64,000 bases of DNA from Acanthochlamys bracteata (taxonomy: Eukaryota > Streptophyta > Magnoliopsida > Pandanales > Velloziaceae). The stretch is from assembly GCA_019914995.1 (NCBI GenBank), contig CM034144.1:6603489-6667488 (forward strand). The letters are read 5' to 3'. A model generated the notes under the pieces. That model was not told where the DNA came from. It saw nothing but the letters and a program-made list of their open reading frames with translations, and searched no databases. Position 1 is the first letter of the stretch, and the number at the start of each line of letters is the position of its first letter. Positions 1-10,429 of the stretch are shown in pieces. A program made the translations under genes and the position numbers.

Positions 1-12
1 AATTGTTTTAGC

Positions 13-180
13 TCAAAAACAGAAAAACAAACTTTGGTTTCTTGCCAGAAACTTAAATATAATTCCGGTTAAAGAAAAAGATAACCAAAAGACAAACACA
101 ATAAAACAGGATGAAGTGAACAAGAGAGCAAATAAAGAACCTAATCTTTTAAAGAATAGCAACAGAACGTCAAGCTGCAT
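13..180 (-). CDS. Module A copy 1: hydrophobic mini-ORF (hypothetical)
   Basis: A 55-codon frame beginning MQLDVLLLFFKRLG and made almost entirely of hydrophobic residues, so it could be a signal peptide or a single membrane segment. The same start, with MQLD and then FKRLG and LFALLF conserved, is found in a second copy at 38620-38754. The frame is open upstream to an ATG at 328-330, but that extension is not open in the second copy, so I prefer the inner ATG. A TATA-like sequence lies about 190 bp upstream in both copies. Any downstream exon would lie left of the window. No family was recognised; it could equally be 5' UTR or intron sequence. Confidence 0.28.
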   Translation of the reverse strand: MQLDVLLLFFKRLGSLFALLFTSSCFIVFVFWLSFSLTGIIFKFLARNQSLFFCF

Positions 181-370
181 GCTGAAAACAATACATTTTC
201 CCCAAAAAAATAAAAAAGAAATTTGAAGAATATTGAAATACTTTCGAGTGAGAGAAAAAGAAACCTGATGAAGAAGAAGAAAGGTTTTCAAACAGAGGCT
301 TTCCAGAGAAAGATTGAATGGAATTGGCATTGATGTTTATTGCAATCAGAGGCTGCTCTAGTTGCTCGTG

Positions 371-380
371 TTATATAAGC
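371..380 (-). promoter_or_regulatory. TATA-like box of module A copy 1
   Basis: On the minus strand the sequence reads GCTTATATAA. An equivalent ATTTATATAA is at the same relative position in module A copy 2 (38946-38955), followed in both by a similar leader, so the promoter-like arrangement is conserved between duplicates. Confidence 0.35.
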
Positions 381-480
381 ATGCGTTTGTTTTCGAATTC
401 ACAAGCGGGTATTTTTTTAAAAACACTTGTATACAATAACGTTGAATAAAAATTAAATATTAAAATTCTTCCATTATGAA

Positions 481-1164
481 AGACCGAAAATATATAAAGA
501 CCAAAATTTGTAACCCACGCAACGAACCACGACATAATGTTAATATGTAAAAACCAAAAGAAATTGATGAATTTTGTTAGAGAGGGGAAAAAAATGTGCT
601 ACTTCTGTCTTGAATAAGATAGAACAACCTGTACTATATAGAACTACCACAATTAATAACTCGTCAGCAAATTGACTAATATATTGAATGTGTTCTTTTA
701 TACCGAAAATTGATGACTTAATAAAGTCAACTTGCCCCCCCCTCGAGGTCGAGCAAGTGATTCGATCGTTCCATGAATTACGGATCTTGATCAATGCATG
801 CTATGGTGGCTGTCACCTACCCAACCAATCAAAAGATTAACATTATAAACAACGACTAAATCAGTCTGACCTAATTTAGAAGTCACCGCTTCAAATCAAA
901 ACGGTCGTTAGCCAGAGTTTGATAAAATAGAAAATTTAATAGAATTAACAGTTTAAAGTGAAATAGAATACGTAAAATTAAAAACTTTGATACAAATAAA
1001 ATTTAAGTTAAATGGTAAAAATTCATTTAAAGTAATAATTAAAATATGTAAAATACTAACTTTAAAGTCTGAAAAAAGATAAATAGAGTTCATGCATAAT
1101 TAAATATATTCATAATGTTGTTTTATATTCATAATTTATGATATTTATGTTAATTCAAATTAAT
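481..1164. repeat. AT-rich intergenic DNA with diverged module B copy (about 715-880)
   Basis: Around 725-870 the sequence contains AAAGTCAACTTGCC, then CATGAATTACGGATC, then AAAGATTAACAT and AAACAACGACTAAA. These blocks occur in the same order at 39540-39820 and 49750-50030, and partly at 54540-54590. The rest (about 881-1164) is AT-rich and I see no gene in it. Confidence 0.6.
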
Positions 1165-1298
1165 TAACTGATCGTGCATCACGCAACTTAATCATCTGTA
1201 TATATAATAAATCTTCTAATAAAGACTTTTAAGCGCGTTGACTTTAACAAACATCGGAGGAAGTAAACAGGTTGGTCTTAGTTTAAAAAAACCAGAGG
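1165..1298. repeat. Module F copy 1
   Basis: Contains GATCGTGCATCACGCAACTT, then a block ending GAGGAAGTAAACA. Closely similar sequence is present at 46490-46605 and 53203-53310, and a degraded trace at about 13075. It marks the boundary of the repeated genomic unit. Confidence 0.65.
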
Positions 1299-1534
1299 GG
1301 ATGTTTGGGGTGATTTCTAGTAACAAATTTTTCTCAAGCAGAAATATTTTATTTTTTTAAATACAATTTATATTTTATTAATAAATAATAAATAATCATA
1401 ATATTTTATGATGTGGAAGTTTTAAAAAATTTTTAATTTAACAAAGTTTTTATAGAATGTGTAGAAAATTTATTTAAAAATATAAAAAAAGTTTGAATGA
1501 AAAAACAAATTCAAAAATACTTCAAAACATTACC
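1299..1534. mobile_element. MITE-like element, family N, copy 1
   Basis: Starts GGATGTTTGGGGTGATTTC and ends with a sequence whose reverse complement is similar (TTCAAAACATTACC at the right end). The interior is AT-rich and non-coding. A second copy is at 56524-56766, and the two also share flanking sequence, so they probably duplicated with the surrounding segment. Confidence 0.5.
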
Positions 1535-2240
1535 TTTTTAACGTATATTTGGAGTTGTATTTCAAGAAGCTTTTCATCCCTCCATTTTATTTGACATTTT
1601 TGAATAAATATTCTATAATATTTTTTAAAATATAAATAATTGTACGTATTTTATTGTTGTTTTATTTTATTATTTTTTAGATAACAAAATAGACTTACTT
1701 TTGTAATATAATAACAAAATTATCATAACCAAAAGGCAGGATTATTTTCTAAACAATATTAGCTAAACCTGACAGTAGCCAAAAAGAAAAAAGTTTAATG
1801 ATCTATCGGTGAAGTGCTAAATTACAGGAGTTACAAACTCAACGAAATTCTAAAAAACTGCTAATTGCAATTATCAACAAATGTTTACACAAGTGTTTGC
1901 AAAGGGTGCTAGGCATCTTTTTGCACCGTGGCAAAAGTTCTCAAATCTGTAGTTGCTCAGGAAAAGAAATCATAGTTTCTTCCAGAAATTACAACAATGT
2001 TGGAGTTCATTCAAATTTTATCAATATCAACAACGCACACATATAAATACATTCAACAACAAACGGAGTCTTACAGTTTCATAGTTCAATACACAGACAC
2101 AAGACAACACTAGAGCTAATTTCTTAGAAATTTGGCATCACAGTCAGATGGTAGGTTCAGATTTTCCATCTAGTTTTTCTCCAAATTATACTTGATAAAC
2201 AAAGAGTACATTAATATGAAGGGCATGTCCAGAAGTACAC
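1535..2240. repeat. Modules G, C and E without an NLR gene (relic unit)
   Basis: Module G (AAAGGCAGGATTATTT, about 1725), module C (GGGTGCTAGGCATCTTTTTG, about 1900, through a TATAAATA near 2045) and module E (AATTTGGCATCACA, about 2130) follow one another. In the other units module C is followed by the small D frame, and module E lies just beyond an NLR 3' end. Here D and the NLR are missing and a peptide gene lies next. I read this as a decayed unit of the NLR array. Confidence 0.65.
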
Positions 2241-2417
2241 AAATAGGAACCACCTTATTTATTACAGAAGGAAAAACATCATCATACAAGAATTGTATGG
2301 ATAAGAAACAGGTTTTTTCATCTCTAGCTAGAACGAGTGTATAAGAAACATATAGATGGAGTACACAAATGCATGATGGAGCATGGTGGCTCTTCGGTAA
2401 GTTTTGATATGAAAAGG

Positions 2418-2597
2418 TCACTCCCAGAAAGGGTCCCCGCCAGATCCTTGTCCTGAAGGATCATCCTTGTTGTTAATGCCGTCGGAGGGATTACGGGTGC
2501 TGGTTCCGAAGTTCCACGAGTAAGCAAAGTTGAAGATGCTGCAGAGGGTGCAGATGACCATAATCAACATCAGACGGATGCTTCTCTGCGGAGCCAT
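2418..2597 (-). CDS. Small secreted peptide precursor (59 aa)
   Basis: A complete small gene. The ATG at 2595-2597 starts MAPQRSIRLMLIMVICTLC, a classic signal peptide with a probable cleavage after AYS at residue 27. The remaining 32 residues are hydrophilic, cysteine-free, rich in Gly, Ser, Asp and Pro, and end DDPSGQGSGGDPFWE. A canonical TATAAATAG lies about 50 bp upstream, giving a short leader. A frame extension upstream begins with TTG and is not needed. The precursor resembles the one at 48670-48873: both start M-A/S-P-x-R, have CxLC in the signal peptide, end it with AY, and share a DD(S)PSG stretch near the C terminus. I infer an apoplastic signalling or defence peptide in an NLR cluster. 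It matches no family I can name with confidence; the SG/PSG-rich tail is loosely like PIP or SCOOP peptides. Confidence 0.6.
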   Translation of the reverse strand: MAPQRSIRLMLIMVICTLCSIFNFAYSWNFGTSTRNPSDGINNKDDPSGQGSGGDPFWE

Positions 2598-2647
2598 TTT
2601 TGCCTCAACCAAAAGAGCAATCCAATGAATTGAAGAGGAAGTGATCC

Positions 2648-2656
2648 CTATTTATA
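2648..2656 (-). promoter_or_regulatory. TATA box of the 2418-2597 peptide gene
   Basis: Minus strand reads TATAAATAG, a canonical plant TATA box, 51 bp before the ATG. A TTGACT (W-box-type core) is at about 2800 on the minus strand, roughly 150 bp further upstream; such a short motif may be chance. Confidence 0.6.
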
Positions 2657-3424
2657 AGATGTTGAGAACGAAGGTGATGTATGCATCAATCGAAGGAGCA
2701 ATTATGTTCTAAACCCAAACCCGGTCTCTTAATCCAACTATGTTTCAACTGGGTCGACCTCCAGACAACTACGGAAATAAACTTAGAATATTTGAAGTCA
2801 ATTACAAGATTGGTGAAATATTAACCAAGATGGGTTTAGATGATTAAGGCTTATAACTCTATCAAGGGCAAAAACAATATTATTTTATTTATTTTCTCCT
2901 AGCGATGAAGAAAATGACCTATAAAATTTTAGATATTCAAGTGAGTCGTCGGTGGAAATTATGTTATTATTTTCCAATAAGGAATCCTCAAGAAGTTAGT
3001 TCTTTTTTTTGTTTGCTTGTGTTAAATATTTTGGTCTTTCTTTATTCCGTTGATCTCTGATTGTCTTAAATAAGCTAAATTGCGTGTTATTTGATTAATT
3101 CAATATCTCCCTCGTTAGTTGGCATCCAAGAAAGAATATTTAACAACTAAATTTGCACCCTAAAATAACACAAGGAAGCTGCAATAATTATCTAAACTAA
3201 GGAATCAACTTAGTGCCATAATAAAAAAAGTCAACCTTAATAATAATAATATTGTCCAATTTGTCAAATTAATAAATCATTGCGTATTAGCAACTTGTTT
3301 AATAATACGGATTATATAAGTAGTAGCACTAGAATAATTAATAGTGTTAACTATGTAAAGGCGAGAATCAATCTTTAGAGACATTTTTTTTAAAGAACAA
3401 TTCAATTGCAGTATTTTAGTAACA
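2657..3424. other. Intergenic, no gene seen
   Basis: Upstream region of the peptide gene and AT-rich spacer. No reading frame of interest, repeat or RNA gene was recognised. Confidence 0.5.
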
Positions 3425-3621
3425 GGGTGTGTTCTTTTGGCTCTGAAAGTGAGTTCTTTGAAAGTGAGTTTTTAAAATAGTATTATTGGAAGTGATGTGT
3501 TCTTTTTGTATTGAAAAATATGTTGAAAGTGATTTTTTATGTTCTTTTTTTAATAAAAAGTGAGTTAAAAGTGACTTCTTAATAGAAAAGAAGTGACTTA
3601 CAGATGTAAAAGAACATACTC
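3425..3621. mobile_element. MITE-like element with GGGTGTGTTCTTTT ends
   Basis: Left end GGGTGTGTTCTTTTGGCTCT; the right end reverse-complemented reads GAGTATGTTCTTTTACATCT. These are imperfect terminal inverted repeats of about 25 bp bounding a non-coding 197-bp interior with several internal AAGTGA motifs. Confidence 0.55.
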
Positions 3622-3676
3622 ATAATGGTTATTTCACAAGTGTGAATGCTTCCGACTCTAAAAAAAATTTGGAAGA

Positions 3677-3915
3677 GCGTTTGAAAAGCTGCTTATCAGC
3701 TTTTCATAACTTTTCTCCATTTTACATTTTTCAATACATATTTTATAAGTATATAAAAAATTTAGAAAGTGTAGAAAAATTCTACGGAGTGAGATCTTTT
3801 TATTGCATATTTTTATTATTTTTTTTGAAGTAAAAAAAATAGAGCTCGTTTTTCAAAAAAGACAAAAATACTTTCTATTTTACAAAAGCTCCTTTTCATA
3901 AGCAATCCCAAACGC
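3677..3915. mobile_element. MITE-like element, family M, copy 1
   Basis: Starts GCGTTTGAAAAGCTGCTTAT and ends AAGCAATCCCAAACGC, which is the inverted form GCGTTTGGGATTGCTT. The core has the family signature CTACGGAGTGAGATC followed by ATTGCATATTTTTATT. Other copies are at 29370, 35911, 39279, 45921 and 50400. Confidence 0.65.
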
Positions 3916-4042
3916 CTCCTACTTCATAGTGCGAATGCTTCTGACTAATAATAAAATATAATAAAAAAGAGTAATCAGAATGATGACTTCAGAAGTTTGG
4001 ATGCTCCGGACTTTAAAATAAATAAATATATATATATCTGTA

Positions 4043-4422
4043 GATTTTAAAAGTACATGTATACTCATGCTGACCAAAAGTGGCCGGAGTGTTCTCCAAA
4101 TCCAATCTCCACCATTGGATATGAAGAACCATGAGTTGAAAATATGTTGATAAAATTTCAACTCAATCGAAATACGAACCGACCTCTATCGGAACTCTTG
4201 ATCAAAATGATAAACTTTTAAATTTGACAAAAGATATATATTTTATTTTTGTGTCATTTTGATCAAGAGTTTCGATGGAGGTCGGTTCGTATTTCGATTG
4301 AGTTGAAATTTTATCAACATATTCCCAACTCATGGTTTTTTATATCCAACAGTGAAGATTAAATTTGGAAAGCTCGCCGGCCATTTTTGATCGGTATGTG
4401 TACACATGTACTTTTAAGGTCT
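4043..4422. repeat. Long foldback (hairpin) of two ~168-bp arms
   Basis: The left arm (4043-4210) and right arm (4254-4422) are reverse complements over almost their full length, separated by a 43-bp AT-rich loop. The inner part is nearly perfect, for example CGAAATACGAACCGACCTC on the left and GAGGTCGGTTCGTATTTCG on the right. The outer part has scattered mismatches. A transcript would fold into a long near-perfect hairpin, as in a foldback transposon or a young siRNA/miRNA locus. No coding potential. Confidence 0.8.
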
Positions 4423-4984
4423 ATATGTGCATACATTCTATCTCACGTATATATATATATATATATATATGTATATAGGGATGGGATGGAAGCATATCCC
4501 ATCCCTATAGACACATGATTTATTGTAGGCACATGGTGCTGAATCAACGGCTCTGATGCAGGCACTTAATCAGCGGACGGCTGTGATGCGCTGGAGCGTT
4601 TTCCACCGAATGTGCTTCAATCGACGGCTGTCATGCAGCACATAATCTACGAACGGCTGTGATTCTCTGGAGCGTTTTTCATCTAACTTCGCTGCAATCA
4701 ACGGCTGTAATGCAGGCACTTAATCAGCGGACGGCTGTGATTATCTGGATCGTGTTTAACCTAACTCCGCGGCGTGCTGTGCTATCCACATTCGCGTCTT
4801 GTTTTTTCCTCTTCTCTTCGCAGCGGCGTCTTTCCTCTCCGCCTGCAACCTTGCGAAATCGAGTCATCCGCGCTCGCTGCCGGCTCGATTTCGCAACAGA
4901 GACTCGCGATTTCGGCTTCTGATCAAGATCGGAGGCTCGATTTCGTCTCCGGCTTCCACTCTGGCTCGAGTTCGCGATTCCGGC

Positions 4985-5418
4985 CGAAATCGAGCTCTCC
5001 GCAGCTCGATTTCGCGATTCCGGTCTCCGATTCGGCTGTCGAGAATGAATCCGGCCCGATCTCGTCTCCGGCTTCCCCTCCGGCTCGATTTCGCCATTCC
5101 GGCCGAAATCGAGTCCTCCGTGGCTCGGTTTCCGGCTCGATTCAGCGATTCCGGTCCCTATTCGGCTGTTGAGAATGATTCCGGCCAGATCCGATTTCGT
5201 CTCCGGCTTCCACTCCGGCTCGAGTTCGCGATTCCGGCCGAAATCGAGCTCTCCACGGCTCGATTTCGCGATTCCGGTCTCCGATTCGGCTGTCGAGAAT
5301 GAATCCGGCCCGATCTCGTCTCCGGCTTCCCCTCCGGCTCGATTTCGCCATTCCGGCCGAAATCGAGTTCTCTGCGGCTCGGTTTCGCGATTCAGGTCCC
5401 TATTCGCTGTTGATGATG
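4985..5418. repeat. 254-bp tandem duplication inside the left MULE TIR
   Basis: The segment beginning GAGAATGAATCCGGCCCGAT at 5041 recurs at 5295, a period of 254 bp, with the surrounding CTCCGGCTCGATTTCG motifs also repeated. Shorter GCTCGATTTCGCGATTCCGG units are interspersed. Confidence 0.75.
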
Positions 5419-5584
5419 ATTCCGGCCAAACCCGATTTTCTCTCCGGCTCGATTTCGCGATTCCGGCCCGTTTTATTTGAATTTTTGACTATTTGTTTTA
5501 ATTTCCGGTTAATTTGTTTTTATTTTCACTGATATGTTTTGATTTTATTCATTCTGATTTGTTTTATGATGTATTGAATTTATT

Positions 5585-5705
5585 TTATGGTGTATTAGAT
5601 TTGTTTGACGGTGTATTGGATTTTTTCACGGTGTATTGGATTTGTTTCACGGTGTATTGGATTTGTTTCACGGTGTATTGAAATTGATTTACAATGTATT
5701 GATTT
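5585..5705. repeat. Minisatellite, ~22-bp unit with CGGTGTATTGGATTTG
   Basis: Five to six imperfect copies of a unit containing CGGTGTATTGGATTTGTTTCA. The inverted counterpart (AATACACCGTAAATCAAA) is near 10810-10890, so the satellite belongs to the inverted repeat of the MULE. Confidence 0.75.
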
Positions 5706-6991
5706 TTTATTTGTGGTATAGTGGATAGTTTGGGCCGGAAATGATATGTTGAATGTATAATTGCTAAAACTGGAATGTTGGGATATATTCGTGAGGCAAT
5801 GATGAGGCTGGAATAAATTTTCTTCCTGAATTTGCTCTGACTCTTTTAAGACAACAACGCAGTAAGGATGGCAATTGGCAAAGTCAGGTAGCAACCACTG
5901 CAGCTGTGATTAGAGAAGGTAGTGCTTGGTGGGAGAGAACATCTTGCGTATAGTCCTAATATGGGTAGTATCTTTGAATCTCTGTGCCTACAGTAAATCA
6001 TGTACTCTGAGCCTCCCTCATTTCTCCCTCTATCAGTTTATTGTTATTTTGTTGTTGATGAAATAATGCTCGAAAGCTAGCACCTGTTGTGCTATGTAAC
6101 TCAGTGCTGGAAATGTAACTACAATGTAAACGATGCAGTATATCTTCATGTAAATCTTCTCTCTTCACTGTAATTCTTTCTGCTGCAATATAAAATTTTT
6201 TGAGATCAAATTTTACTTTCAAATACATTACTATCAGTAGTTGATGAAAATCTTGTCTCAAATTAAATGAAAAATTTTTGCTCGTTACCGTAAGATTCAA
6301 ACAGCGAGTATAAATATAAAAAATTCTTAACTTAATTGCTGGTAATTAAAACAAAAAAAAAAATATATTAGCAACAAATTAAACTGACTGTAATTAACAC
6401 AGAATTCAACCGATAACATCTGCCATTAAATGCTTCACACGATATCATTTAAATTCAACTCATAACATTTACCATTAAATGCTTACTACAGTTTTCACCT
6501 AACTTTTTTTCTCCCGCGCTCGTTCTGTTCTCCCGCTCGCCCTGTTCTCCCGCGTTCCGTTCTGTCTCTCCTGCGCAGTTTTATTTCTTCTTCGTTTTCC
6601 TTCTTCCACTGTTTTAAATTCCAGCGATACGAAAACATAAACATATTCTCTGTTCTTTTTATTCTCCCGTTAGACGAAACAAATATTCAGCATTCTTCCT
6701 AGCTCTTCTCGTTTATTTCTCTATGGCTCAAGATACAGCAAATTTTAAAGGTGTCTTAACTCATACATTTCTTAATAAATTTTTGTTGTTGTAATATATT
6801 GCAATGCTTAATTTAAAACAAATATAAAGTGTCTTAAGAGAAAAAAAAATCTTTGCAGCTATTTTTAATTTTTATCATGCTGAAAGTGAAACAGAGGATG
6901 AAAAATGATTAAGAACAAAATTGTTTTAAAAAATTATTTCTCTATTATGTTATATCTTTTCAAAATTTTAATGCGATTTTTTTTTATAGAT

Positions 6992-9363
6992 ATGGTTCTT
7001 CCAAATGCAGAGGATGGAGCAGAGGCCGAGTGCTCTGCTGCATCAACTCAGAACGTAATAGCAGAGAAAGAAAAATCACCTTGTTTAGATATGATTTTTC
7101 CAACTCTTGAAGCTGCGAAGGAACTTTATATATATTATGGAAGAGCAACTGGATTTAGTGTTTGTTATTCAAGTACCAAAAAAAAAAAAGGTCGAATGAA
7201 GTCACCGCTTGTCTGATGACTTGCCAACGTTTTGGTGCGTACAGAGACCATACCAAGAAACAAACGGATGAGAGTTTTCATAAGGAAGTTATTAACCATA
7301 AGAGAAGTACTTCCACAATCAAATGCGGATGTCCTGCAAGGATGAAAGTGACAAAGCAACCAACTGGATTATGGAAGGTGATTCAGTACATTAGCGAGCA
7401 TAATCATAATTTTGTCAGTCCAGCAAAACGGATGCGCATGCCTGTTTCTAAGCATATGCCCGTTGCAGCTAAGATGTTAATTGACTCATTTCGTGATGAA
7501 GGCATACCGGTGAATAAAGTTGCAGATATTCTAGGTGGACCACAGATTGGTTTTGATGATAGAGATTGTTGGAATTATTTGGGACCATCAAAGGAATACA
7601 AGAAACCTGTCCAAGGGGATGCAACTGCAGCACTTAATTTTTTCAAGAAGAAGAGTATTGAAGATCCAAATTTTTTTTATGCAATACAGACGGATACCGA
7701 AGCAAGAGCAATAAATTTTTTCTGGGTGGATGGTCGATCGCGTTTACAGTTTCAGTATTTTGGTGATGTGATGTTTTTTGACACAACATACCGTACTAAC
7801 GTGTATGAAATGCCTTTTGCCCCATTTACTGGAGTGAATCACCATATGCAGCCAATTTCATTTGGTTGTGCTTTACTTTTGGATGAGACAGAAGAGTCTT
7901 TTCATTGGCTTTTTGAAACCTGGCTTGCAGCTATGAGAGGACGTGCTCCATCTTCTCTCATTACAGACCAAGATAGGGCTATGACTGCAGCAGTTGAGAA
8001 GGTGTTTCCAAATACAAGACATCGATTTTGCTTGTGGCATGTGATGAAAAAATTTCCTGAAAAGCTTCCACACATTTATTTCAAGAAGTCTCAATTAAAA
8101 AAAGATATCCGAATGTGCATTAGAGACACTTATACTCCTTATGCTTTTGAAATGAGATGGAATGAATTGATATGTAAGTACAACTTGAAAGAGAACGAAT
8201 GGCTTCAAGGGATATATGAAATTAGAAAAAAGTGGGCTCCAGTTTATCATTTGGATATTTTTTATGCTGGTATGAACACTACAGGGCGGTCTGGAGGTAT
8301 GAACTCTGTTTACAATAATTTTTTCCATCCAACAACAACTCTTCGAGAGTTTGTAGTGAAGAACGACAAATGTTTAGCTAAAATTGTTGAAAAAGAAAAA
8401 AAAGAAGATTATATTAGTGAACACTCTGATCGCATTGTCGATGGTCATGCTTTTCTTTTGAAGAATGCAGCAAATGTGTATACTAGAAATATGTACGACA
8501 GATTCAGAAAGGAATTTGAAAAAGCTCAAGCAGAGTATGTTTTATATCATGATGAAAAGGATAATGATGGCTATACAACTTATATTTATAAGTCTCGAGT
8601 GCTTGATGACGACCATATGTGGAGGGTTAAATTCAACCATGCCACTAAAGAAGGCTACTGTGAATGCAAACAGTTTGAATTTATTGGCATTCCTTGTGGA
8701 CATCTTATGAAAGTTTTTCTATCGCGTGATATGGAAATACCTGATAAGTTCATTCTTAAGAGGTGGATGAAACGGGCTAACAAATATAGAGTTGAGTATG
8801 ATGGTGGAGCAGTACGAGGTCCAGAGCATTCCGACCTATTGAGAACTACTCAACTTTTAAGAGTTTCTACTCAATTGGCCTATGAAGCTGGTGAATTAGA
8901 GCAGACTTTTCAATTGATGTTGGAAACATTACAAAAATTGTCACTACAGATCAATGAAGTAAGGAAGACTAATGAGAGCTCCAAAGTCCATTCATGTACT
9001 ACTACAGAGAGCACACATCTTGATGTTAATGCATCTCAAGTTCTACTTTTGAATCCAAATATTTTGCAGACGAAAGGAAGAAAAAGAGAAGGAAAAGCTT
9101 CTACTGCTAACAGTAGAATAAAGGGTGGCTTAGAGAAATCCGTTGCAAAAGCCAAAGCAAAAGTATGGAGAAGATGTGCTTGCTGTAATAAGATTGGTGT
9201 TAAACACGACAAACAAAATTGTCCTGAAAATCCAAATAGAAAAAAGAAGGCAGTTATTGATAGAAATATCGATGATACCACAGACAGTGATGATACTGAA
9301 TCGATAAATACATTTGATCTCAGCAACAGTGATGATGAACTATTAATACGTGAAGACTTTTGA
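6992..9363 (+). CDS. MULE transposase, FAR1/MURA type (one frameshift)
   Basis: Transposase that would bind the element ends and cut and move the DNA in the nucleus. A FAR1-type DNA-binding region lies near the N terminus: FPTLEAAKELYIYYGRATGF, then TIKCGCPARMKV and ISEHNHNF. The MULE DDE domain follows (VMFFDTTYRTN, then LITDQDRAM and HRFCLWHVMKKF), then a SWIM zinc finger (CECKQFEFIGIPCGHL) and a C-terminal zinc knuckle (CACCNKIGVKHDKQNC). The exon begins after TTTTTATAG at 6989 with ATG at 6992. The first part runs in one frame to a TGA near 7214; the rest is open in the next frame from before 7162. The shift falls in a run of 12 A at 7178-7189, inside the FAR1 domain, so one indel breaks an otherwise intact protein. 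A possible short first exon starts at ATG 6723 but does not join cleanly. Placement inside TIRs makes this a transposon gene rather than a domesticated FAR1 factor. Confidence 0.85.
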
Positions 9364-9374
9364 GATGAAATTGC

Positions 9375-9800
9375 TCTCTGTTTAGATATGTACTTTATAT
9401 ATTTTATTCAAGCTTACTCTGTTTAGATGAAATTGTATTTTTATTCAAGCTTGCTATCTGTTCAAGCTTGCTCTTTATGAGTTTTGAGATGAAATTGCTC
9501 TCTGTTTGTTCAAGCTTGCTCTCTGTTAGCCGTATTTTAGTCTCTGTTTGCTTAAACTTGCTTTCTGTCTGCTATATTTTGCTCTCTGTCTGCTCAAAAT
9601 TGCTCTCTGTTTGCTATATTTTTTGCTCTCTGTTTCTGAAAAGTTTGGTCTCTGTTTGCTTTAGATTGCTCTCTGTTTGCTTATTTTGCTCTGTTCGGAG
9701 AGGGAAAGTTTGCTCTCTGTTTGCTTTAGATTGCTCTCTGTTTGTTCTCTGTTTGCATATTTTGCTCTGTCAGCTTGCTCTCTGTTTGCTTGATGTATAA
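9375..9800. repeat. Minisatellite of TTGCTCTCTGTTTGC units
   Basis: About 20 imperfect copies of a 13- to 22-bp unit built around TTGCTCTCTGTTTGC directly follow the transposase stop codon. A few inverted copies (GAGAGCAATTTATAGCAAAC type) lie near 10660-10690. The open frames across it are by-products of the repeat. Confidence 0.8.
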
Positions 9801-10429
9801 TTGTATTTTGTTTGTTGTATAATTACTAATTGTATTCTGTTTGCTAATTTTTCTGTTTGTATAATTGCAATTTGTTTACTAATTGCATTCTATTTACTAA
9901 TTTGTGTTTGTTGTATAATTACTTACTATAAATTTTACTATATAATGCTCTCTGTACTACATTATAACAGTTATACACTAATTGCTATATAATTTACTAC
10001 TATATACTAATTACTATGTTAATAGCTGCTACAGTGCTATATACCATTTACTTACTATATAATTACTTACTACATTTCCGACGAATAAAAAAACTAAATA
10101 AACTTAATTCCATTTCAACCCATCTCATTACAAAGCTCAAACATAGTTACATTTATAGCATTTGGTTACATTTCACAAGAGTTACATTTTCAGAATAAAA
10201 GATACAACAGATTTACATTGCCAGCAACTGATTACATGTTAAATTAGAGAGAAACATTTCCGCATACGCTTACAATTCACAATACAGAATTAAGTATGCC
10301 AAACAATCTAAAGAATCCATCTACAGCAAAACAACAAAGATATGAAAGAGAGAAGGGAGGCTCAGAGATAATGATTTTAACAATCACGACATTCAAAGGA
10401 ATGTTTGAATCAACCACTGCTCTCTCCCT
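9801..10429. other. MULE interior, AT-rich, no gene seen
   Basis: Low-complexity sequence with repeated TATAATTAC and TACTATATA strings between the minisatellite and the right inverted repeat. No gene supported. Confidence 0.5.

Larger units (their letters stand above)
4478..5930. repeat. Left terminal inverted repeat of the MULE (mosaic)
   Basis: Matches the right end in reverse complement from the terminus through GC-rich GCTCGATTTCG-type repeats to the block around 5840-5925, whose counterpart lies near 10440-10500. It contains repeated ACGGCTGTGATGCAGGCAC-type segments and a 254-bp direct repeat. Several frames are open in the GC-rich part only because of base composition; I do not call genes there. 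Confidence 0.75.

Noticed and set aside
4659..5532. Several overlapping arginine- and serine-rich open frames on both strands
   Set aside because: They follow the GCTCGATTTCG repeats of the MULE inverted repeat, occur symmetrically at 11133-11863, and have no domain; base composition explains them.
6992..9363. Domesticated FAR1/FHY3 light-signalling gene
   Set aside because: It sits between long inverted repeats with a Mutator-type layout, so it is the transposase of the element.
9468..9992. Cysteine/leucine-rich open frames that look like a secreted protein
   Set aside because: Translation of the TTGCTCTCTGTTTGC minisatellite and adjoining low-complexity DNA.
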